Source of the DNA: Stenopsyche tienmushanensis | Taxonomy: Eukaryota; Arthropoda; Insecta; Trichoptera; Stenopsychidae | Direction: 5' to 3' | Assembly: GCA_008973525.1 (NCBI GenBank) | Contig: WACJ01000046.1 | Location: forward strand, 1,488,001 to 1,552,000 | Length of the DNA: 64,000 nt | Part shown: piece by piece, positions 59,401 to 64,000 of the stretch | Layout of the letters: every line of letters begins with the position of its first letter | Position numbering within the stretch: the first letter of the stretch is position 1 | Position numbers and translations under genes: made by a program | The notes under the pieces: generated by a model | Told to the model about the DNA's origin: nothing | Databases searched by the model: none | What the model saw: only the letters and a program-made list of their open reading frames with translations

Positions 59401-61026
59401 TAAGATTTTAAGAATGAAATAAAATATATTTATCTAACATATATTTTTTGCTAATATATTGCGTTTCAAATGTAAATTTAATTTTCATTTTTGTTATTTC
59501 AGAGGAAAAGTAATGGGTGGATCAAGCAGTATAAATTACATGATTTACATTAGAGGGAACCGTCTTGATTATGACGAATGGGCCGAGCTCGGAAACCAGG
59601 GCTGGAGCTATCGCGATGTAAGACTCTCACTCCATCAACATCCTAGGCTTTGAAACGTTTCAGTTTCCTGATTATAACCCATTTTAATTTTCAGGTCCTC
59701 CCGTATTTCAAAAAGTTCGAAAACAACAAAGACATCGAAGGGCACGACCATAAATATCACGCCAAGGGTGGATACATGAATGTGGAACGCTTCCCGTACT
59801 TCGACAACAACGTCTTCATGATGACCGACGCTTGGAAGGAGAAAGGCTTCCAAGAGACTGACTTTAATGGCGAAAACCAATTGGGCGTGATGATACTTCA
59901 GAGCACATCCAAGAACGGTCAAAGATTCTCTGCCAACGAAGCATTCATACGGCCGATCAGAAATAAGAGGTCAAATTTGGAAATACGAACACAAGCACAC
60001 GTCACCAGAATTCTGATAGATCCACAAACGAAGAAAGCATTCGGGGTGGAATATTTCTCAAATGATAAACTTTACACTGTCTTTGCCAGGAAAGAAGTCA
60101 TTCTTTCAGCAGGTGCTATCAATTCCCCCAAGCTGTTAATGTTATCGGGAGTTGGACCGAAGAACTTCCTACAACCTTTCAATATAGATGTCATACAAGA
60201 TTTGGCCGTTGGTTATAACTTACAAGATCATGTGACTACTGATGCAGTTTTAATCATGCTCAATAAAACTGCCACAACTGTAAGCGATGAAGAAAGAGAA
60301 AATGAAATTTACAGATATTATTATGCTGATAAAAAAGATGGTCCTTTGGCATCGACTGGTGCTCTTGGTTGCAATGTGTTCTTCCAGACTGAATATGAGC
60401 AAAGACCAGGTATCCCTGATATCCAATATCATTTTGATGGACAGAGCGTTCAAGATTATTTAAATGCACCTGATACTGCTTCAGAAGATAGTGTTGCTGC
60501 ATTGTCATTCTACGATGGAATTGCAGCAAGACCATGCCTTTTGAAGCCGAAGAGCAGAGGATATATCACACTCAATGACACTGATCCCATTTTCGGATCC
60601 CCTTTTATTTATCCAAGATATTTCACTGAATATCCTGACTTAGAAGCAATGGTTGCTAGTATTCGAGAAGTGTTAAAATTGGAGAATACAGATGCATTCC
60701 GCAAAGCTGGTGCTCAATTTTCACAATACCCTCTACCAGCATGCAGTGATTATAAGTTCAACTCCGATGAATATTGGGCTTGTTGTTTGCAAGAATATAC
60801 CTCGACTATATTCCATCCTGTCGGAACATGTAAAATGGGACCACACTGGGATACATCTGCAGTTGTTGACCCCAGATTGAAAGTCTACGGCATAGCAAGC
60901 TTAAGAGTAATAGATGCATCCATTATGCCAACAATAGTCAGAGGCAACACAAATGCACCGACGATGATGATTGCAGAAAAAGCATCAGATATGATAAAAG
61001 AAGATTGGTTATCCAATAAATATTAA
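22744..61026 (+). CDS. GMC-family FAD oxidoreductase, glucose-dehydrogenase-like (4 coding exons)
   Basis: Joining 22744-23466, 55149-55306, 59503-59617 and 59695-61026 gives about 775 codons, all junctions GT-AG and in frame. N-terminus: [12 protein letters not shown] plus a hydrophobic segment ([13 protein letters not shown]), likely a signal. Residues about 40-205 are a Pro/Phe/Ser-rich extension not usual in the family. The FAD dinucleotide motif GGGSAG is near residue 222, with acidic LLLEAG at the next exon start. GMC signature 1 is [19 protein letters not shown], signature 2 [16 protein letters not shown]. The C-terminal domain has [10 protein letters not shown] (catalytic His about 706) and GNTNAPT (Asn about 752, the usual partner). 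Insect members oxidise sugars, alcohols or sterols and often act outside the cell in cuticle, immunity or reproduction. The substrate here is unknown. Confidence 0.93.
24190..24425 (+). mobile_element. Decayed RTE-like retroposon fragment
   Basis: CCCACAGGGTGAGCTTTC, GCTGCCTTCAATATC and GAATGTATGACAC align with the 31626-34393 element (minus strand there), with older upstream similarity (TCGAATTGGTCACAAAAGC). It lacks the tail. The open frame of 79 codons here is incidental. Confidence 0.55.
25210..26099 (-). pseudogene. hAT transposase remnant with terminal CAGTGGGATGA
   Basis: The minus frame 25609-25427 ends with [16 protein letters not shown], the core of the hAT C-terminal dimerisation domain (IP-TSVEAER-FSAAG). 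The right end on the minus strand is CAGTGGGATGATCTGGATCC, a hAT-like terminus followed by repeated ATCCCGGGA words, which also occur near the left end (about 25214-25280). The rest of the transposase is missing or frameshifted. Another AT-rich insertion may interrupt it near 25640-25890. Confidence 0.7.
26100..28020 (+). other. Intron 1 stretch without recognised features
   Basis: AT-rich. A 92-codon plus frame (27707-27985) has somewhat balanced composition but no recognised motif and is not called a gene. A 16-T run lies at about 27125. Confidence 0.5.
28030..28140 (+). repeat. Dispersed roughly 110-bp block, copy 1
   Basis: CTCTTTGTGCAATTATATT, then ATGGAACCAACGTCGTCGAG and AGTAGTTATGCATGCCAT, match the reverse complement of about 63232-63340. 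The ATG at 28067 opens only 16 codons before TGA. Confidence 0.75.
28141..31613 (+). other. Intron 1 stretch without recognised features
   Basis: AT-rich throughout. Only short random frames. No repeats recognised. Confidence 0.5.
32861..33010 (-). promoter_or_regulatory. TATA box and downstream splice donor within the retroposon
   Basis: On the minus strand TATATAAAAT lies at 33010-33001, just past the monomers. About 130 bp further on, CCAAG|GTAAGTG (donor GT at 32867-32866) is a consensus 5' splice site. A short frame (MEHLHRVT) opens between them. This suggests a Pol II leader, but transcription is inferred only. Confidence 0.45.
33080..34392 (-). repeat. Tandem 397-398-bp monomers at the retroposon 5' end
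   Basis: Boundaries fall after GGGAGAAGACT: monomers 34392-33995, 33994-33597 and 33596-33200, and a partial from 33199 to about 33080. Each carries a GC-rich box (GGCGCAGCCCCGGCGGTG on the plus strand) inside otherwise AT-rich sequence. Copies differ by only a few bases. Confidence 0.95.
34406..36124 (+). other. Intron 1 stretch without recognised features
   Basis: AT-rich. No coding, RNA or repeat signal recognised. Confidence 0.5.
36134..36237. mobile_element. 104-bp GC-rich insertion with 9-bp direct repeats
   Basis: TTAGATAAC stands at 36125-36133 and 36238-36246. The 104 bp between are strikingly GC-rich (GTGGAGCGGGGGTGCACGCA...). No terminal inverted repeats. Contains GGTTCGTTC, weakly like a tRNA B box. 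The nature is unknown: a tiny retroposed fragment or processed small RNA are options. Confidence 0.55.
36295..36928 (+). pseudogene. Tigger/pogo transposase C-terminal remnant, copy 2
   Basis: The frame 36365-36550 holds [20 protein letters not shown], parallel to copy 1. The downstream non-coding part and the end GATAATTGAGAGTCTACTGTA match the pogo/Tigger terminal repeat. An AT-rich insertion of about 85 bp interrupts it near 36745-36830. The left end is lost. Confidence 0.7.
37300..37700 (+). other. CpG-rich island in intron 1
   Basis: Many CG dinucleotides (for example CGTCACGACGTTGTAACGAA) in sequence far less AT-rich than its flanks. Frames of 86 (plus) and 73 (minus) codons overlap but look incidental. 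Could be an internal promoter, an enhancer or an old GC-rich TE. Confidence 0.4.
38290..38640 (+). other. GC-rich island with ATGGTCC tandem words in intron 1
   Basis: Three tandem ATGGTCC units (about 38332-38352) begin a stretch of about 300 bp much richer in GC than the intron, with open frames on both strands (87 codons plus at 38304-38567). No protein recognised. Edges are abrupt, which hints at an inserted sequence. Confidence 0.45.
38645..44814 (+). other. Intron 1 stretch without recognised genes
   Basis: AT-rich. A short (CCCA)n run lies at about 43170-43187. Nothing else recognised. Confidence 0.5.
44819..45252 (+). mobile_element. TTAA-flanked repeat family, copy 1
   Basis: Left end CCATTTGAGTAGTGAGC preceded by TTTA. 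Right end CTCTTTAAGGGG followed by TTAA. The ends are imperfect inverted repeats of the CCCTTT type seen in piggyBac-like elements. Contains CT-rich CTCTCTCCGTCTCTGTCTC words. Shared with copies at 52530 and 55859. Confidence 0.6.
45614..46125 (+). pseudogene. Degenerate coding-like stretch, unrecognised
   Basis: One frame runs about 171 codons with a single TAA (45769). It is preceded by a good acceptor-like tract (TTTCTCTTCTTCAG at 45600-45613). Words such as [20 protein letters not shown] and [20 protein letters not shown] look protein-like, but no family is recognised. The open run alone is near the chance limit for AT-rich DNA. Confidence 0.3.
46349..46532 (+). mobile_element. tRNA-derived SINE
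   Basis: A tRNA-like head contains a Pol III A box TAGCTAAGCGG (46363-46373) and a B box GGTGCGAATCT (46399-46409) 36 nt apart. It is followed by an unrelated body with a small hairpin (GTTCCATAAAAGGGATCG) and an A-rich end. This is the standard SINE layout. The parent tRNA is not assigned. Confidence 0.75.
46644..46838 (+). repeat. 65-bp tandem triplication of a transposase fragment
   Basis: Units start at 46644, 46709 and 46774. The first encodes [14 protein letters not shown], the conserved PD-TPLDFFLWGH block around a catalytic acidic residue of mariner/Tc1-type and related transposases. The second and third are diverged and frameshifted relative to it (65 is not a multiple of 3). Confidence 0.75.
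46850..47750 (+). other. Intron 1 stretch without recognised features
   Basis: AT-rich sequence. Nothing supported. Confidence 0.5.
47759..48085 (+). mobile_element. 327-bp hAT miniature element with perfect 8-bp duplication
   Basis: ATCTATAC occurs at 47751-47758 and 48086-48093. Ends CAGCGCTTCTTAAAC and GTTTAAGAACCGCTG are inverted repeats with one mismatch. Internal GCGGACCCCC words recur near both ends as sub-terminal repeats. The same family as 11341-11453, and clearly younger. Confidence 0.92.
48094..49576 (+). other. Intron 1 stretch without recognised genes
   Basis: A 63-codon frame at 48871-49062 (containing [10 protein letters not shown]) is slightly GC-richer but not recognised. 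The remainder is AT-rich. Confidence 0.45.
49579..50331 (+). mobile_element. Mariner deletion derivative, copy 1
   Basis: 27-bp perfect inverted repeats at 49580-49606 and 50304-50330 (GAGGCATATCCCGAAAGTAA...) lie inside TA at 49577-49578 and 50332-50333. The interior retains broken mariner coding: [15 protein letters not shown] corresponds to the FL-SVITGDE catalytic block, and later words to the C-terminus. Internally deleted and frameshifted, so non-autonomous. Confidence 0.9.
50810..51060 (-). pseudogene. Possible LINE reverse-transcriptase C-terminal fragment
   Basis: On the minus strand mixed frames give [21 protein letters not shown] and [13 protein letters not shown], in the order of the LLYG-ETW...RL--F-----RRIL...W segment that ends many LINE RTs. 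Frameshifted and short. The match is by eye. Confidence 0.35.
51061..52525 (+). other. Intron 1 stretch without recognised genes
   Basis: A 67-codon frame (51187-51390) is somewhat GC-richer and includes a small hairpin (ATCCTTTACAAAGGAT). No similarity recognised. Confidence 0.45.
52530..52755 (+). mobile_element. TTAA-flanked repeat family, copy 2 (3'-truncated)
   Basis: TTAA (52526-52529) followed by CCCTTTAGTAGTGAGCTAAT. About 225 bp are collinear with copy 1 (CCGCCACTTATC, AATATTCGGT words). The right half is missing, and the sequence switches at 52756 into a different repeat. Confidence 0.6.
52756..52855 (-). repeat. Left-end fragment of the 21004-22073 element
   Basis: Minus-strand TTTTTATGCTATAAATGCGT and TTTTTAAAAACCGCATAACT match 21005-21090 (TTTTTTATGCAGTAGATGCG, TTTTAAAAACCGCATAACTT), with diverged sequence between. 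Confidence 0.55.
52860..55148 (+). other. 3' end of intron 1, one unexplained minus frame
   Basis: 53449-53736 (minus) is a frame of up to 95 codons, basic and GC-richer than its flanks ([20 protein letters not shown]). The first ATG gives about 91 residues. Not recognised, and its length is near the chance limit. The rest is AT-rich with nothing supported. Confidence 0.35.
55149..55306 (+). CDS. GMC gene exon 2
   Basis: 158 nt from GTG TTA TTG CTG GAA. Encodes [18 protein letters not shown] and [11 protein letters not shown], the standard second block of the FAD domain. Donor AAG|GTATAC at 55307. The split Arg codon is completed by exon 3. Confidence 0.92.
55859..56249 (+). mobile_element. 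TTAA-flanked repeat family, copy 3
   Basis: Left CACTTTGAGTAGTGAGC after GTAA. Right CTCTTCAAAAGT before TTAA (56250-56253). Collinear with copy 1 along its length, including CTCTACGTCTCTGTCTGTC. Same orientation as the other two copies. Confidence 0.6.
56860..57300 (+). other. CpG-richer patch in intron 2
   Basis: Sequence around TCGTCTAGAATTCGATAGCC and GCGCGTGCTTCCGCTTTCGT is clearly richer in GC and CG than its flanks, with frames of 64 and 85 codons that I do not recognise. Could be regulatory or an old TE. Confidence 0.35.
57646..58552 (+). mobile_element. Mariner deletion derivative, copy 2
   Basis: TA at 57644-57645 and 58553-58554. The ends match copy 1 (ATATCCTGAAAGTAAGTGTA and ACTTACTTTCGGGATATGTC), with a 3-bp loss at the left end. 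907 bp. Keeps a central part missing from copy 1 (CATGACCTCAGTGTTTTGGA...CACGATAACGCA, the V-W-D and HDNA region). Many stops. Confidence 0.9.
59503..59617 (+). CDS. GMC gene exon 3
   Basis: 115 nt after TTATTTCAG. Carries GMC signature 1 ([19 protein letters not shown]) and [14 protein letters not shown]. Donor GAT|GTAAGA at 59618. Confidence 0.93.
59618..59694 (+). other. GMC intron 3, 77 bp
   Basis: GTAAGA start, TTTAATTTTCAG end. Short intron of typical insect size. It keeps the frame from YRD to VLPYFKK. Confidence 0.93.
59695..61026 (+). CDS. GMC gene exon 4 (terminal)
   Basis: 443 codons plus TAA: the substrate-binding and C-terminal domains with GMC signature 2, [10 protein letters not shown] and [13 protein letters not shown]. 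An upstream in-frame extension to 59650 is intronic. Confidence 0.94.
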   Translation, partial: VLPYFKKFENNKDIEGHDHKYHAKGGYMNVERFPYFDNNVFMMTDAWKEKGFQETDFNGENQLGVMILQSTSKNGQRFSANEAFIRPIRNKRSNLEIRTQAHVTRILIDPQTKKAFGVEYFSNDKLYTVFARKEVILSAGAINSPKLLMLSGVGPKNFLQPFNIDVIQDLAVGYNLQDHVTTDAVLIMLNKTATTVSDEERENEIYRYYYADKKDGPLASTGALGCNVFFQTEYEQRPGIPDIQYHFDGQSVQDYLNAPDTASEDSVAALSFYDGIAARPCLLKPKSRGYITLNDTDPIFGSPFIYPRYFTEYPDLEAMVASIREVLKLENTDAFRKAGAQFSQYPLPACSDYKFNSDEYWACCLQEYTSTIFHPVGTCKMGPHWDTSAVVDPRLKVYGIASLRVIDASIMPTIVRGNTNAPTMMIAEKASDMIKEDWLSNKY

Positions 61027-61360
61027 TAATTCGAATAGAAAGAAAGGTAGTCATGTGATAATTAACAAAGCAGATTAAAGCAATTTGTATGTTTTAAAAA
61101 AACACCTCAACTGGCTAAAAATAAGCACATTTTTCATAGATTATTTTAAACCTCCATGGAAGCTCTATAACTCATTAATCGCCATATGTTCATAAATTTA
61201 GTCCTTTATGCGTATACGATATATTCTTTTAAATATACAATACGTATTTTTGAAAATGTTACCATAAATTGTAATTAAGCCTAAGTAGTCCTATTTATAA
61301 ATAATTTTATAGAATTCTTTCAGAATTTCGAAAGAAAGCTCAATGAAACTCAAAGAATAT

Positions 61361-61366
61361 AATAAA
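61361..61366 (+). terminator. Poly(A) signal of the GMC gene
   Basis: AATAAA, 335 nt after the stop, followed by the GT-rich TGTGTTCTTGTAATGTATGT, a fitting downstream element. Another AATAAA lies at about 61419. Confidence 0.65.
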
Positions 61367-61369
61367 CGA

Positions 61370-62700
61370 ATGTGTTCTTGTAATGTATGTAAAATAATTT
61401 TTATATGTATAATTTTAATAAAATTATTTTAATTGAACTATTTTTTAATCGATATAAATCAAATAAGAGATCATTAGAGATATTCTGAAATATTCAACAA
61501 AAGTTTTGCTGTCTATATGGAAATACGAAAATTAATACTCCATATACAATGCAACACAACATGGAAAAAATAATTAAACTGATATCTCTTGTACTTTTTG
61601 TGTCGTCCATTTTTTAAAAAAAGGTATTATAGTTTCCCTGCTCGCCCATGTAGTTAGTGGGAAAATGTAAATATGAATTCAATGAAAATATATCAATGTT
61701 TCGTGCTTCATTTCGGAAAATTTGGATCATCAACTCTTCTACATGTGTAATGCAAAAAACAGTTAAAATTTGGGAATTAATGATGCAAGTTTAAATATTG
61801 TAGGATACATCAAAGAGTACCATGGATTTAAAGTCCTAGACTTCAGCACATATTAGATCTCAACATTAGCTGCGATCATTTATGCGATTGGCAAATTGTA
61901 TATGAAATTCGATGTATTTTGGATGTTTGACAATCGTGCAATTCTAATTTGTTTCGATAATCTTGACTTTTTTAAAATAGCATATACACTTTTCAGCTGA
62001 TACATTTTTTTGAATGTATATAAAAACTATTTTGGAACCAGCTCATTATATCATTACTTGATTAAATAGTTCTACTTACATGTCGTAATCATCATTATAT
62101 AAAAGTCATTCACTGCAAAGCATGGTCCATTCAAAACATTTAAGTTATATCATCAATACATACATTTATATGAGTCTTTAAAATCATATTCAGAAATAAT
62201 ATAAGATATTACGTAATTACTTTTAAACTAATCTAGTATAAACAAACTAATTTTTCTGATTGGAAATAGGAATCTTCTATTTATATATATATAAAATTTA
62301 ATGTACGTTAGCATAGAGCATGCAATACGATGTTAGTTCCAAATACATTTCTATACCGTTCATCCGATTGCAATGAAACTTTGATGAATTATTAGGCATA
62401 TTTCGGAAAAGCTAACTACATTAACATATTAATTATTCGTGTGCGGAATTTATTTTGGGAGACGATTTACGGATACATCATTTTGACCCATATTGGTCTA
62501 GTGAAGTAAAACGTATGCAATTTCCGGTGCGAGCATCAATAAAACACAGGAAAACACAGGGTATGCGTGCATGCTTCTTACATGGATAGCTATATATAGT
62601 CTGCTCACGATCTTCTCGTTGATTATCAGATAGTACGTACTACACAGAAAATATTGTATATTCCAAAAAAAAATCATTAGCACAGCATAAGCACGTCTCT
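61370..62700. other. Downstream intergenic region
   Basis: AT-rich. At about 62270-62400 the strings TTCTATTTATATATATATAA and CCGTTCATCCGATTGCAATG resemble motifs common in insect Helitron-like repeats, but no 3' terminus was found. Confidence 0.4.
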
Positions 62701-62789
62701 AACAAAAAGAACAAAGTGATAAACGAATATCAGAAGGCTTACGAGATCGAATATCCTGCGTCATGTCATACATTAAACAGACCAGTAGA

Positions 62790-63191
62790 TAGATCTCCCA
62801 CACAGACATCAAAACAAAGTATTGAAATTGGATTACAAATCGGCAATAACCGAACATGTTATGAAAAACAATCATCATATCTATTTTGCTGGCAAAAACC
62901 ACAACAACTGTCGAAAACTTCGGCATCAGAATTGCGAGAGAAGCGATAGAAATCGAAAAACGAAGAAACTCCGCAATCAACAGACAAGATGACAGCACTA
63001 ACATATGCAGAGTTTGGCTATCAATTTTATCGAAAAAAAGCACCAATAACCAGCTAAAAGTTCTGAAAGTGCAAACAATTGCCAATCGAATATTACATTC
63101 GATTCCCAACGAACATAATATTCAATTGGGAGCCCTAATTACAACCCTTGCAAATAATAAAAAATCTACATACCAAGATATTTTACTATAA
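62790..63191 (+). pseudogene. Penelope-like (GIY-YIG) retroelement fragment, frameshifted
   Basis: One frame reads DYKSAITEHVMKNNHHIYF (62830-62890). A second, from about 62886, gives REAIEIEKRRNSAINRQD followed by VWLSIL. In this order they match the SA---H----H-IDF and REAIEI-KH--N-NRD-G-----W segments at the C-terminus of arthropod elements with GIY-YIG nuclease domains. A +1 shift separates them. The rest of the open frame to 63191 is not recognised. Family attribution comes from remembered motif patterns. Confidence 0.55.
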
Positions 63192-63229
63192 TATTTGTTG
63201 GTTCATAATAGAGATTTAAATATTAAATG

Positions 63230-63340
63230 CAAATTATTTTAAAAGTATTACTCACTCAAAAGGTCCTTAGTATGGCATGCATAACTACTCGACGACGTCG
63301 GTTCCATATTAATATGATTGCACAAAGAAAATGAATAACG
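63230..63340 (-). repeat. Dispersed roughly 110-bp block, copy 2
   Basis: Reverse complement of the 28030-28140 block. On the minus strand an ATG at 63307 opens [17 protein letters not shown], then A|GTGAGT (GT at 63255-63254), a consensus splice donor. It could be a short first coding exon of a minus-strand gene, or part of a repeat. Confidence 0.6.
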
Positions 63341-64000
63341 GATGAGTAGATGAAATATTTTTTGACATGACAATTACACGTTTAAGAACTTAAAAACTAT
63401 TATATAAAGCGCCAAAAATATGCATCTAATTCATGCAATGTGGCGAGTATTCGCGGCGACGATGGTAGATATTTAAATTGATTTGTATAACGGGTCATAA
63501 ATATTTTAGAATTCGATTGGAAACCATTTGTTGAGGGTCGAATAAGGCAATTAAATGAACATCGACTGAGGGTGGTGTGTGGTTAAGGATTTGTGGTGGT
63601 GATTAACCGTAACTTACAACCAAGCATAGAACCAGCCGCAAGTGAAAGCCTCTATTACCACAACACCTCACATTTTTAATGAAGTGATCTTAAATATGCC
63701 TTCTAGTTGTTCAACTATAGTTCTTCCTAGAAAATCGTATTCCAAATAATATTGTACATATACAGCAATACAGTTTTAAAAAAAAGCAGTATTATTTATA
63801 TGGAATATTGGATTAAAATAAAAGTAAATTACGTAAAATCTATGACACGATCTTCGAACAGCGAATAAACCTTCATTAGATGCCATAAATATTTGGTTCA
63901 ATATTTATCTAGCAAAAACGAATTTATTAATACAAAAAACAAATCTGTGGCTGATTATCATTTTAATTAGTATTTCTGCTTATATTATATAAGTGGGATA
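63341..64000. other. Right edge, nothing recognised
   Basis: AT-rich with a GC-richer patch near 63530-63670 (GGTGGTGTGTGGTTAAGGAT). No gene supported. Confidence 0.5.

Larger units (their letters stand above)
55307..59502 (+). other. GMC intron 2, 4.2 kb
   Basis: GTATAC start, TTGTTATTTCAG end. Contains a TTAA-family copy, a CpG-richer patch and a mariner copy. Otherwise unremarkable AT-rich DNA, including 58555-59490. Confidence 0.9.

Noticed and set aside
62270..62400. Helitron-like 5' motif
   Set aside because: TCTTCTATTTATATATATAT and CCGTTCATCCGATTGCAATG are suggestive, but no 3' hairpin plus CTRR end could be found.
62699..63109. 136-codon minus-strand hydrophobic frame
   Set aside because: Antisense to the Penelope-like fragment. 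The hydrophobic character comes from reading A-rich coding on the opposite strand.

Overview
This window is AT-rich animal DNA, most likely from an insect. The evidence is one spliced gene of the insect glucose-dehydrogenase-like GMC oxidoreductase type, canonical GT-AG introns, an AATAAA poly(A) signal, and a dense arthropod-type load of transposable elements (TEs): mariner, Tigger/pogo, hAT, RTE-like and Penelope-like remnants, TTAA-flanked elements and a tRNA-derived SINE. I cannot name the species or order. I saw no rRNA gene, functional tRNA gene, CRISPR array or prokaryotic operon.

Layout. 1-2078: the 5' part of a non-LTR retrotransposon on the minus strand, with intact ORF1 and the start of ORF2 (APE-type endonuclease), running off the left edge. 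2079-5638: a very young, non-autonomous LTR retrotransposon with two 653-bp LTRs that look identical, a CTAC target duplication, a gag-like remnant swollen by a 72-bp minisatellite, and no pol. 5643-22743: mostly empty AT-rich sequence with a candidate 75-residue secreted or membrane protein gene (9496-9723, minus), a TTAA-flanked foldback element, hAT miniature elements, mariner and Tigger relics, and fragments of an RTE-like retroposon.

22744-61026: the GMC oxidoreductase gene, plus strand, four coding exons (22744-23466, 55149-55306, 59503-59617, 59695-61026) predicting about 775 residues. Intron 1 is 31.7 kb and is a TE graveyard. It holds a hAT transposase remnant, a complete 2.77-kb RTE-like retroposon with tandem 398-bp monomers at its 5' end and a 12-bp target duplication, a second Tigger relic, CpG-rich islands, copies of a TTAA-flanked family, a tRNA-derived SINE, a hAT miniature element with a perfect 8-bp duplication, and one of two related mariner deletion derivatives. 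Intron 2 carries the second mariner copy and the third TTAA-family copy. Intron 3 is 77 bp.

61027-64000: the 3' UTR with a poly(A) signal at 61361, then a frameshifted Penelope-like (GIY-YIG) remnant and a roughly 110-bp block that also occurs, inverted, at 28.0-28.1 kb.

The most unusual object is the retroposon at 31626-34393. It has no protein-coding ORF, tandem promoter-like monomers, a TATA box and consensus splice donor just downstream of them, and the hallmarks of target-primed reverse transcription. The GMC gene is the only confidently functional host gene. The small ORF at 9496-9723 is the best candidate for a second.
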